DNA of 6,310 nucleotides from Fervidobacterium sp. Lineage in GTDB: Bacteria > Thermotogota > Thermotogae > Thermotogales > Fervidobacteriaceae. Made by a program: the position numbers and the translations under genes. Every line of letters begins with the position of its first letter. Position 1 is the first letter of the stretch. The DNA is taken from contig DPXZ01000006.1 of NCBI GenBank assembly GCA_003526765.1, positions 1 through 6,310 of the forward strand, written 5' to 3'. Shown here piece after piece: positions 1 through 6,310 of this stretch. The notes under the pieces were generated by a model, which worked only from the letters and a program-made list of their open reading frames with translations, did no database searches and had not been told where the DNA came from.

Positions 1-1383
1 ACATATCCAAGCGGAATCATATCGAAATACACATGGGGTACCATAAAGTTCATATACAGGCAGAAATATACACAACGAACAAGTAGAAGTGGCGCAGGTA
101 TCCAAGTGCCTCAAAAAGATAAGAATGTATTCAATGCAAAGGCAGAATACACATTTTTCAACGGTAATGATGCTTCATACATCGGATTTGCAAATTACCT
201 TAAGGGAAATTACACAACTGGTAAGAACGAGATAACTGTCGTAGGGGATAAAGATGTACCAGTAATGCTTTATTTTATCCTCTCTGACATAGAAAAGGGT
301 ATCTTATCTTACAATGTGAAGAACGTGACAACTGTCGATGCAATTATCGATTATGTAAAACAACTGAAAAGTGCTGGAGTAAATAACATAATACTCTTCA
401 TAGATGGTTGGCAAAAGGGTGGAAAGAGCGGCTACAAGGTGTCAGAGTATGGATTCGAAGACAAAGTTTTCAATGCTGAGCAGAGAAAGAAACTCTTCGA
501 GTTCTCAAGAGCAGAGAACATTAAGTTGTACTTTGTCGATGCATTCAAGAAAGTTACAGAAAGACAACTGAACCTTCGGGCGTACGAGGTTGGTATAAAC
601 CTATCGCAAGCACCCATTTTGGAAGAGAAAGACGATAAGACAATATTGTTCAACAAGACTTACTACTTCAACGCCTACTTGGCAATAGAGAAGTTGACGC
701 AGAAGATACCGTTCTACAAGAACAATTCGATCGAAAATGTGGCACTTGCGGATTTTGCATCAACATTGTACAGCGATAACAGGTACGATAATAGCTATCC
801 AAGAGATTACATAAAGAATCAATCGATGAAGGCGTTACAGAAATTGCAGACTAGTCTGAATTTCGTTGCCATGAAAGCACCTCACGATTACGCCTGGCAA
901 TATGCAGATGCAATCTACGATGTCCCAGTAAACAACGGTCAATATCTATTCTTAACTGACACAGTACCATTTTTACAGATAATACTTAAAGGGAGTGTAC
1001 CATACTTTGCTCCTCCGATGAACTTGAGCTTTTACTCACGTGAAGATGTCTTGAAGTGCATAGAATACGGTGCTTATCCATCCTTCACATTGACAGAGCT
1101 GAACAATTTCGAGTTGAAAGATACTGGAATCAGTGATATATATTCGTCGCAGTTCTACGACTGGAAACAAGAGATAATAGATATATACAAAGAAATTAAC
1201 TCTGCATTGAGCAGATTCTTGGGGCAAAAGATAGTAGATAGGCGCACATTGCAAGAAGGATTCGTCGTTGTAAAGTATGAAAACGGAGATTACTTGTGTG
1301 TAAATTACACGGAAAGTGAGAAAGAATTTGAAAACAACAAGATAGCACCGTTGAGTTGGAAAATCGTCGAGGTAAGGAAGTGA
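1..1383 (+). CDS. DUF5696 domain-containing protein, C-terminal part (5' end outside window)
   Basis: The frame is open from base 1 to the TGA at 1381-1383, giving 460 visible residues. The true start lies upstream. A GTG at 106 in the same frame is internal, because residues before it continue the family-like sequence. Features recalled for DUF5696 proteins are visible: a segment like 'FFNGNDASYIGFANYL' before the barrel, a strand ending 'FIDGW' followed by Gly-Gly (visible residues 135-141), a second strand 'LYFVDAF', a conserved 'LADFASTLYSD' block (Asp at visible residues 251 and 259), and a C-terminal stretch with 'IEYGAYPSF', 'GQKIVDRRTL' and a final small beta region. Family members are usually several hundred residues longer, so perhaps 300-400 N-terminal residues are missing, including any signal peptide. 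The fold is probably a TIM barrel resembling GH101-like glycosidases, but catalytic activity is inference only. It lies directly upstream of two sugar permeases, which suggests a role in oligosaccharide processing. The family call is fairly firm and the function is unknown. Confidence 0.82.
   Translation, partial: TYPSGIISKYTWGTIKFIYRQKYTQRTSRSGAGIQVPQKDKNVFNAKAEYTFFNGNDASYIGFANYLKGNYTTGKNEITVVGDKDVPVMLYFILSDIEKGILSYNVKNVTTVDAIIDYVKQLKSAGVNNIILFIDGWQKGGKSGYKVSEYGFEDKVFNAEQRKKLFEFSRAENIKLYFVDAFKKVTERQLNLRAYEVGINLSQAPILEEKDDKTILFNKTYYFNAYLAIEKLTQKIPFYKNNSIENVALADFASTLYSDNRYDNSYPRDYIKNQSMKALQKLQTSLNFVAMKAPHDYAWQYADAIYDVPVNNGQYLFLTDTVPFLQIILKGSVPYFAPPMNLSFYSREDVLKCIEYGAYPSFTLTELNNFELKDTGISDIYSSQFYDWKQEIIDIYKEINSALSRFLGQKIVDRRTLQEGFVVVKYENGDYLCVNYTESEKEFENNKIAPLSWKIVEVRK
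1369..1378 (+). promoter_or_regulatory. Ribosome binding site region for the first permease, two possible registers
   Basis: GAGGT at 1369-1373 and AAGGA at 1374-1378 lie inside the last codons of the DUF5696 gene. GAGGT sits 6 bases before a GTG at 1380, which would overlap the upstream stop as GTGA. AAGGA sits 7 bases before the ATG at 1386. Both registers are plausible, and the choice changes the permease N-terminus by only two residues. Either way, translation is probably coupled to the upstream gene. Confidence 0.6.
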
Positions 1384-1385
1384 CA

Positions 1386-2237
1386 ATGATGAAAAAGAAG
1401 ACGAGAAGAGCAATAACTGGCTACATCTTTGTGATGCCGTGGCTCATTGGCTTCATATTACTGACGATCTACCCATTGTTCTACTCACTATTCTTGAGTT
1501 TCCAAGATGTGAACTTCTCTACCGAGGGAATAAAGACCACATTCGTTGGACTCAAACACTACAACTATGCGTTCAGAGTGGACACTCAGTTTCCAACTCT
1601 GTACGTACAATCTTTGATAGACATAGGTCTTTCCGTGCCCTTGATCATCATATTCTCGCTCATAATAGCAATTCTGCTCAATCAGGCGTTCTTTGGTAGG
1701 ACGTTCTTCCGTGCCGTATATTTTTTACCGGTTGTGATCATAAGTGGACCAGTGCTTTCAGAATTATTGACTAATAGGGCTTTATCGATAGTTGATCCAA
1801 ACAGTTTCTTTGTGTACAGGTTCTTGAGTACACTACCATCATTCATAAACTTTCCATTTCTCTACATCTTCGATAACTTAATTACTATCCTATGGTTCTC
1901 CGGTGTACAGATCGTGTTCTTCTTGGCGGGACTTCAGAGGATCAGTACGAACATATACGAAGCCGCACAGATAGACGGCGCGAATGCTTGGGTTATATTC
2001 TGGAAGATAATATTGCCACTCATAAAACCATTTGTCTTGGTAAATGCAATTTACACAATAGTGGATTTATCTTCTTTCCCAAACAATCCCATAAACACAA
2101 GCATCGCAACGAACATGTTCAATTTCCAAAGGCCATACGCTTACTCATCTGCTTTGGCTTGGGTACATTTTTTGACTACGCTCGGTTTCATATTGGTAGC
2201 ATTATTATTACTCAGGGATAGAAGGCGTGCCCTGTGA
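1386..2237 (+). CDS. Carbohydrate ABC transporter permease, MalF/LplB-like (CUT1 family)
   Basis: This is an integral inner-membrane subunit of an importer for sugars or oligosaccharides; it pairs with the permease encoded next. From ATG 1386 it is 283 residues, a normal length for the family. A positively charged N-terminus (MMKKKTRR) precedes a first membrane helix around residues 8-32 ('PWLIGFILLTIYPLFYS'), and about six hydrophobic segments can be seen in all. The cytoplasmic EAA loop that docks the ATPase is intact: EAA at residues 192-194, the invariant Gly at 198 and Leu-Pro at 210-211. The preceding 'GVQIVFFLAGLQRI' and later 'VNAIYTIVDL' are typical of the LplB/YesP-like branch. The start could also be GTG 1380 or ATG 1389. 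A TTG at 1356 would add residues inside the upstream gene and is unlikely. The substrate is not readable from sequence; the neighbouring glucanases suggest beta-gluco-oligosaccharides. Confidence 0.93.
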   Translation: MMKKKTRRAITGYIFVMPWLIGFILLTIYPLFYSLFLSFQDVNFSTEGIKTTFVGLKHYNYAFRVDTQFPTLYVQSLIDIGLSVPLIIIFSLIIAILLNQAFFGRTFFRAVYFLPVVIISGPVLSELLTNRALSIVDPNSFFVYRFLSTLPSFINFPFLYIFDNLITILWFSGVQIVFFLAGLQRISTNIYEAAQIDGANAWVIFWKIILPLIKPFVLVNAIYTIVDLSSFPNNPINTSIATNMFNFQRPYAYSSALAWVHFLTTLGFILVALLLLRDRRRAL

Positions 2238-2249
2238 TATTTTGATATT

Positions 2250-2255
2250 GGGAGG
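2250..2255 (+). promoter_or_regulatory. Ribosome binding site fixing the start of the second permease
   Basis: GGGAGG, with 7 bases to the GTG at 2263, is a near-ideal Shine-Dalgarno match and spacing. It selects GTG 2263 over the in-frame GTG at 2227, which would overlap the upstream gene by 11 bases and add a non-family-like N-terminus. Confidence 0.8.
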
Positions 2256-2262
2256 CGAGTTT

Positions 2263-3150
2263 GTGAGCAGGAAAACAAAAGGCCTAATAACAAAAATTGT
2301 GATATTTATCATCTTACTTGGCATAGCCTATGCATATCTCCATCCACTGATATACATGGTTTCAATCAGCTTCATGAGTATGAGAGACCTGGCAAACCCG
2401 ATCGTCTCTTGGATACCTACTGAGCTCTATCTGGACAACTTCAAGACCGCTTGGAAGGTATTGGACGTGCCAAATTCGATATGGGATAGCATAGAGATGT
2501 CAATCATCCCAGCAATTTTCCAAACTATAGTCACCGCACTCGTCGCCTACGGGCTTGCTAGATTTGAATTCCCATTGAAGCGATTGATCTTCTTCTTTGT
2601 CATTGCGGCATTCATAATACCCGTACAGGTGACGTACGTGCCAAAGTATATACTCTTTGCAAGGTTAAAACTTGTCGGGACGCCCTGGTCGACATTTCTG
2701 CCGGCAATGCTCGGTCAAGGGGTCAAGAGTTCCATATTCATTTTGTTGTACTATAGATTTTTCAGTATGATCCCAATTGCATTTGAAGAGGCTGCTGAGA
2801 TAGATGGTGCAAATAGATTCGAGATATTCTACAAGGTGATATTACCCATGTCAATTCCAATGATCGTAGTCACGTTCCTATTTTCATTTGTGTGGTACTG
2901 GAACGAGACCTACATGGCTGCTGTCTTCAATGGTGATAACATAAAAACACTGCCCGTCATGCTCAGAGATTTCGTAAATAGATACACAGCTATGTTCCCG
3001 ACAAGAGATGCAAGTGTTGAGAACAGGATAAACGAAGGTATTCGTATGGCTGCAACACTCATAACAATCATACCCTTGCTCATAGTCTACACCATTTTGC
3101 AAAGAAGATTTGTTGAAGGTATCGAGCGAGCCGGCATAACTGGTGAGTAA
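2263..3150 (+). CDS. Carbohydrate ABC transporter permease, MalG-like (CUT1 family)
   Basis: This is the second inner-membrane subunit of the sugar importer, forming the translocation channel with the product of the gene 25 bases upstream. From GTG 2263 it is 295 residues, usual for MalG-type permeases. The basic N-terminus 'MSRKTKGLI' leads into a first helix ('IVIFIILLGIAYAYLHPLIY'), followed by a periplasmic segment with the typical 'LYLDNFKTAW' pattern and then five more hydrophobic segments. The ATPase-docking loop is intact: EAA at residues 176-178, Gly at 182, then 'VILPMSIP'. 'FSFVWYWNETYMA' and the C-terminal 'RRFVEGIERAGITGE' are hallmarks of the MalG branch. No binding protein or ATPase gene is in the window. 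These could lie upstream of the DUF5696 gene or elsewhere, since many CUT1 systems share a genomic ATPase. Sugar specificity is inferred only from neighbours. Confidence 0.94.
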   Translation: MSRKTKGLITKIVIFIILLGIAYAYLHPLIYMVSISFMSMRDLANPIVSWIPTELYLDNFKTAWKVLDVPNSIWDSIEMSIIPAIFQTIVTALVAYGLARFEFPLKRLIFFFVIAAFIIPVQVTYVPKYILFARLKLVGTPWSTFLPAMLGQGVKSSIFILLYYRFFSMIPIAFEEAAEIDGANRFEIFYKVILPMSIPMIVVTFLFSFVWYWNETYMAAVFNGDNIKTLPVMLRDFVNRYTAMFPTRDASVENRINEGIRMAATLITIIPLLIVYTILQRRFVEGIERAGITGE

Positions 3151-3186
3151 ATTCTAAATTTGCTCAATAGTTCAATACTTCAGAGT

Positions 3187-3202
3187 GGAAGGGGTTGGGA
3201 GG
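3187..3202 (+). promoter_or_regulatory. Unusual double Shine-Dalgarno-like tract before the GH16 gene
   Basis: Two purine tracts precede the ATG at 3204: GGAAGGGG at 3187-3194, 9 bases from the ATG, and GGGAGG at 3197-3202, only 1 base from it. The stronger-looking second tract is too close to serve this ATG, so the first probably does. A TTG at 3195 in the same frame lies within the tract and would have its own purine run only 0-2 bases away, so it is less likely. Confidence 0.5.
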
Positions 3203-3203
3203 T

Positions 3204-4091
3204 ATGGAACGTACCAAAAGATTTGCTTGGGTTGTGTTTGCTATCTTGATTCTATCAGCAATTTTTGTATTCGGTGATTCAAATACAGTTGATTCACAAG
3301 ACTCACATGGGAAGGTGGAGAATAATTTGCCAAATAGTATGAAACTCGTATGGTCAGAAGAATTCAACGATGATAAAAACATTGCAAAGTTCTGGACATT
3401 CGAAATTGGAAATGGACAGAAAAAAGGCAATCCGGGTTGGGGAAATGGTGAGCTCGAATACTACACAGATAAAAACTGGTATATTTCGGATGGTATGCTC
3501 GTGATAGAGGCACGAAAAGAGAACATAAAAGATCAATATGGTACTTACAACTACACATCCACGAGGATGATAACGCAAGGCAAAGTCAGCATCAAATACG
3601 GTAGAATAGAGGCACGCGCAAAGTTACCTGTTGGGAAAGGTCTGTGGCCTGCTATTTGGTTACTTGGCGAGGATATAAACAAAGTAGGTTGGCCATCGTG
3701 TGGTGAGATAGATATCATGGAGTACTTGGGACACGATACAAAGACGGTATATGGCACAGTACATGGGCCTGGATATTCCGGGGCAAAGGGTATATCAAAA
3801 CCGTACAGAATACTGGACGAATCGCAGAAAGATTTTTCACAAACATTTTACACATTTGCATTGGAATGGGACGAAAATGAGATAAGATGGTATGTGAACG
3901 ATGTAAACTACCACAAAGTAAGCAAAGAAACAATAGAAAATCGTTACATGGCAAAGTGGGTATTCGATAAGCCTTTCTTCCTCATACTAAACGTAGCAGT
4001 TGGCGGATATTGGCCCGGATATCCAGACCAAACGACGAAGTTCCCACAAGCCATGTACATAGATTACATACGGATTTACTCGAAAGAGTGA
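3204..4091 (+). CDS. Secreted glycoside hydrolase family 16 endo-beta-glucanase (laminarinase-like)
   Basis: The enzyme is predicted to hydrolyse internal bonds of beta-1,3- or mixed beta-1,3-1,4-glucans outside the cell with retention of configuration. From ATG 3204 it is 295 residues. Residues 1-24 look like a Sec signal peptide: basic 'MERTKR', a hydrophobic core through 'VFAILILSAIFVF' and possible cleavage after Gly24. No lipobox cysteine is present. After a short polar linker, one GH16 domain fills residues about 46-295. It shows 'GWGNGELEYYTD', 'GRIEARAKLP' and 'GLWPAIWLLG'. The catalytic motif EIDIME follows, with Glu168 as expected nucleophile, Asp170 as helper and Glu173 as acid/base. 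This bulged form is typical of bacterial laminarinases. 'VAVGGYWPGYPD' and 'YIDYIRIYSKE' close the jelly roll. No carbohydrate-binding module is attached, unlike Thermotoga maritima laminarinase. The gene lies 53 bases after the permease and 48 before the beta-glucosidase. The exact glucan is uncertain. Confidence 0.94.
   Translation: MERTKRFAWVVFAILILSAIFVFGDSNTVDSQDSHGKVENNLPNSMKLVWSEEFNDDKNIAKFWTFEIGNGQKKGNPGWGNGELEYYTDKNWYISDGMLVIEARKENIKDQYGTYNYTSTRMITQGKVSIKYGRIEARAKLPVGKGLWPAIWLLGEDINKVGWPSCGEIDIMEYLGHDTKTVYGTVHGPGYSGAKGISKPYRILDESQKDFSQTFYTFALEWDENEIRWYVNDVNYHKVSKETIENRYMAKWVFDKPFFLILNVAVGGYWPGYPDQTTKFPQAMYIDYIRIYSKE
4076..4091 (+). other. Small hairpin with GAAA tetraloop over the GH16 stop codon
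   Basis: TTACTC (4076-4081) and GAGTGA (4086-4091) can pair as six base pairs with one T-G wobble, closing a GAAA loop of the stable GNRA type. It overlaps the last codons and the stop of the GH16 gene. No T-rich tract follows, so it is not an intrinsic terminator. The stem is short and may be chance. Confidence 0.25.
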
Positions 4092-4125
4092 TGAATAGCA
4101 ACTAATTGTTATACTCATAGAGAAG

Positions 4126-4133
4126 AAGGAGGT
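4126..4133 (+). promoter_or_regulatory. Strong ribosome binding site for the GH3 gene
   Basis: AAGGAGGT, with 6 bases to the ATG at 4140, is a full-strength Shine-Dalgarno. It fixes the start of the GH3 gene, which is the reading frame open to the end of the window. Confidence 0.85.
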
Positions 4134-4139
4134 TGTGTC

Positions 4140-6310
4140 ATGGAAAGAGATGTAAAGAAACTAGTTTCTCAGATGACCTTGGAAGAAAAGGCAAGCCTTT
4201 GCTCAGGATTAGACAATTGGCGCACAAAGCCAATCGAAAGGCTCGGTATACCTTCGATCAGGATGTCAGATGGGCCGCACGGACTGAGAAAAGAACCAGA
4301 GACACCAGAAGAAAAACAATTGGGACCGAGTATCCCCTCAACTTGCTTCCCAACTGCCGTTACAACTGCCAGTTCTTGGGATAGAAAGTTGATTGAAGAA
4401 ATGGGGAAGGCATTGGCAAAAGAGTGCCAAGCAAACGGTGTCGATATAATCTTGGGCCCAGCGATAAACATCAAGAGGTCACCACTGTGTGGGCGTAACT
4501 TCGAATATCTATCGGAAGACCCATACCTCTCAACGCAGATGGCTACAGCTTACATAAAGGGCGTACAAGAAGAGGGAGTAGGTACCTCGCTTAAGCACTT
4601 TGCTGCAAACAATCAGGAACACAGAAGAATGACGATTGATGAGATAATCGATGAACGAACATTAAGAGAGATATATTTGGCAAACTTCGAATTCGCTGTA
4701 AAAAATGGTAAACCGTGGACTGTGATGTGTTCGTACAATTCCGTCAACGGTGATTTGGCATCTGAAAACAAGTACCTGCTCAGAGACGTACTCAAAGACG
4801 ATTGGGGATTTGAGGGATTCGTAGTCTCAGACTGGGGTGCTGTGAACGATAGAGTCAAAGGATTGATCGCAGGGCTTGATGTTGAAATGCCAACGAGCTT
4901 TGGAAATAGAGACAAACTGATCGTAGAAGCAGTCAAATCTGGAAAGCTCGATGAGAAAATCCTCGACGACACAGTTGAACGAATTTTGAATATAGTCTTT
5001 AAGGCGATAGATAGCAGAAAACCTGGCGCAACATACGATAAAGATGCACACCACAAATTGGCAAGGAAAATAGCAAGCGAGAGTATGGTACTATTGAAGA
5101 ACGATGACAAGATACTACCGTTGAGAAAAGAAGGAAAGATAGCAATAATAGGCGCATTTGCAAAGCAACCAAGATATCAAGGCGGTGGCAGCTCGCACGT
5201 CAATCCAACAAAAATTGACAATGCACTTGAAGAGATTCAGAAAATAGTGCAAGGCAATGCAGAAATATTGTACGAAGACGGTTACAAAATGGACAGCGAG
5301 GAGATTGACCAATCCTTAATCCAAAAGGCTGTTGAAATAGCCAAGAATTCAAATGTTGCCGTTGTATTTGCAGGCCTCCCAGAGCATTACGAATCCGAAG
5401 GGTACGACAGGAAACACATGTCACTGCCAGAGGCCCACAATTTATTGATCCAAGAAATTGTAAAAGTACAACCGAACGTAGTCGTTGTATTGAGCAACGG
5501 TTCACCTGTTGAGATGCCTTGGGTCAATTCGGTGAAAGGCATTTTGGAGAGCTACCTTGGTGGTCAGGCATCAGGTGGAGCTGTTGCAGACATACTCTTT
5601 GGTATCGTCAATCCATCGGGAAAGTTGGCAGAAACATTCCCGAAAAAGCTAAGTGATAACCCATCATACCTCAATTTCCCAGGCGAGGGTGACAGAGTAG
5701 AGTACAGAGAAGGTATATTCGTTGGATACAGATACTACGACAAAAAACAGATGGAGCCACTCTTTCCATTTGGTCACGGTCTGAGCTACACAACATTTGA
5801 ATACAGCAACATGTGGATTAGTAGAAGAGAAATGAACGACGATGAAACAGTTGAAGTGAGGGTAAAAGTAAAGAACACGGGAAATGTGAGAGGCAAAGAG
5901 ATAGTCCAGCTCTACGTGAGAGACTGTGAAAGTACAGTCAACAGACCGGAAAAGGAACTAAAAGGATTTGAAAAGGTCGAACTAGAACCTGGCGAAGAGA
6001 AGATAGTGAGCTTTATATTAGATAAACGTGCTTTTGCATATTACAACACGGAACTGAAAGACTGGCACGTAGAGAGTGGCGAGTTCGAGATACTTGTTGG
6101 TAGGTCCTCGCGTGATATAGTTTTGAGAGAGCGAGTAATAGTGAACTCCACAGTCCAATTAAAGAAAAGATTCCACAGAAACTCATACATAGGCGATATA
6201 GTGGATGATCCAAAAGGATACCAAATAGTAATGGACCTCATTGAAAAAATGCGACAAGCGGGCAAACTGTCGGAAAATGATGAAAAGGCACTGAAAGATA
6301 TATTCCATGG
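4140..6310 (+). CDS. Glycoside hydrolase family 3 beta-glucosidase (3' end outside window)
   Basis: The enzyme is expected to remove glucose from the non-reducing end of beta-gluco-oligosaccharides. The frame is open from ATG 4140 to the last base, giving 723 complete codons. There is no signal peptide ('[18 protein letters not shown]'), so it should act in the cytosol. Domains in order: GH3 N-terminal barrel, about residues 10-300, with 'MSDGPHGLR' (Asp44), '[11 protein letters not shown]' (Arg119), '[10 protein letters not shown]' (Lys152-His153) and the nucleophile motif 'FVVSDWGA' (Asp231). The GH3 C-terminal sandwich, about 316-550, starts 'MVLLKND' and carries 'ESEGYDR' (418-424), which should include the acid/base Glu, and '[10 protein letters not shown]'. 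The fibronectin-III-like domain, about 585-657, runs from 'GKEIVQLYV' to '[10 protein letters not shown]'. No PA14 insert is present, so the layout resembles Thermotoga neapolitana Bgl3B. A further charged, helical-looking tail after residue 657 includes '[13 protein letters not shown]' and runs off the window. Family call firm; preference for laminari- versus cello-oligosaccharides unknown. Confidence 0.95.
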   Translation, partial: MERDVKKLVSQMTLEEKASLCSGLDNWRTKPIERLGIPSIRMSDGPHGLRKEPETPEEKQLGPSIPSTCFPTAVTTASSWDRKLIEEMGKALAKECQANGVDIILGPAINIKRSPLCGRNFEYLSEDPYLSTQMATAYIKGVQEEGVGTSLKHFAANNQEHRRMTIDEIIDERTLREIYLANFEFAVKNGKPWTVMCSYNSVNGDLASENKYLLRDVLKDDWGFEGFVVSDWGAVNDRVKGLIAGLDVEMPTSFGNRDKLIVEAVKSGKLDEKILDDTVERILNIVFKAIDSRKPGATYDKDAHHKLARKIASESMVLLKNDDKILPLRKEGKIAIIGAFAKQPRYQGGGSSHVNPTKIDNALEEIQKIVQGNAEILYEDGYKMDSEEIDQSLIQKAVEIAKNSNVAVVFAGLPEHYESEGYDRKHMSLPEAHNLLIQEIVKVQPNVVVVLSNGSPVEMPWVNSVKGILESYLGGQASGGAVADILFGIVNPSGKLAETFPKKLSDNPSYLNFPGEGDRVEYREGIFVGYRYYDKKQMEPLFPFGHGLSYTTFEYSNMWISRREMNDDETVEVRVKVKNTGNVRGKEIVQLYVRDCESTVNRPEKELKGFEKVELEPGEEKIVSFILDKRAFAYYNTELKDWHVESGEFEILVGRSSRDIVLRERVIVNSTVQLKKRFHRNSYIGDIVDDPKGYQIVMDLIEKMRQAGKLSENDEKALKDIFH

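Noticed and set aside
106..108. GTG as the start of the DUF5696 gene
   Set aside because: The frame is open back to base 1 and the upstream residues fit the family; no Shine-Dalgarno precedes this GTG.
1356..1385. TTG start extending the first permease upstream
   Set aside because: It lies inside the upstream gene with no ribosome site, and the extra residues do not resemble a permease N-terminus.
2227..2262. GTG start extending the second permease
   Set aside because: It overlaps the upstream gene and ignores the ideal GGGAGG site serving GTG 2263.
3151..3203. Terminator or promoter between the second permease and the GH16 gene
   Set aside because: No inverted repeat with a T tract and no paired -35/-10 boxes are visible in these 53 bases.
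4110..4115. TATACT as a true internal promoter
   Set aside because: No TTGACA-like box lies about 17 bases upstream; AT-rich gaps produce such hexamers by chance, so it is not listed as a feature.
4133..4384. Short plus-strand frame of 83 codons overlapping the GH3 start
   Set aside because: It is an out-of-frame reading of the GH3 N-terminal region, whose family motifs lie in the frame from 4140.
4613..5110. Long minus-strand open frame of about 165 codons
   Set aside because: It lies opposite the well-conserved GH3 catalytic domain; its product is low-complexity, Ser/Leu/Ile-rich and unlike a real protein. Other minus-strand frames in the window are similar shadows.
1..6310. tRNA, rRNA, CRISPR, insertion sequence or riboswitch
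   Set aside because: Coding sequence fills nearly the whole window; I saw no repeat arrays, terminal inverted repeats or structured RNA motifs.

Overview
The window reads as one continuous plus-strand operon for taking up and breaking down a beta-glucan. The organism is probably a thermophilic bacterium of the Thermotogota, of the Fervidobacterium/Thermosipho kind. That placement is an inference from four things: AT-rich sequence, heavy use of ATA, AGA and AGG codons, strong purine-rich Shine-Dalgarno sites with some GTG starts, and protein sequences that look like Thermotogales carbohydrate genes. No marker gene in the window proves it.

Layout, all on the plus strand: (1) positions 1-1383, the C-terminal part of a DUF5696-family protein, a predicted TIM-barrel glycosidase-like protein of unknown activity whose N-terminus lies outside the window; (2) about 1386-2237, a MalF/LplB-like sugar ABC permease; (3) 2263-3150, a MalG-like sugar ABC permease; (4) 3204-4091, a secreted family GH16 laminarinase/beta-glucanase; (5) 4140 to the window end, a cytoplasmic family GH3 beta-glucosidase, cut off at its C-terminus. 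Gaps between genes are only about 0-53 bases. I see no convincing terminator or promoter between them, so co-transcription is likely. No stretch over 100 bases is non-coding, and I see no RNA genes, mobile elements, CRISPR or notable repeats.

The genes make a coherent pathway. The exported GH16 enzyme cuts a beta-1,3- or mixed-linkage glucan outside the cell. The two permeases import the oligosaccharides, using a solute-binding protein and an ATPase that are not in this window. The cytosolic GH3 enzyme then releases glucose. The open question is the DUF5696 protein: the family is common beside such transporters, but I know of no established activity for it. Its place at the head of the visible part of a glucan operon is the most interesting aspect of the window. 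Otherwise this is a recognisable polysaccharide-utilisation locus, and I see no strong sign of an entirely new system.
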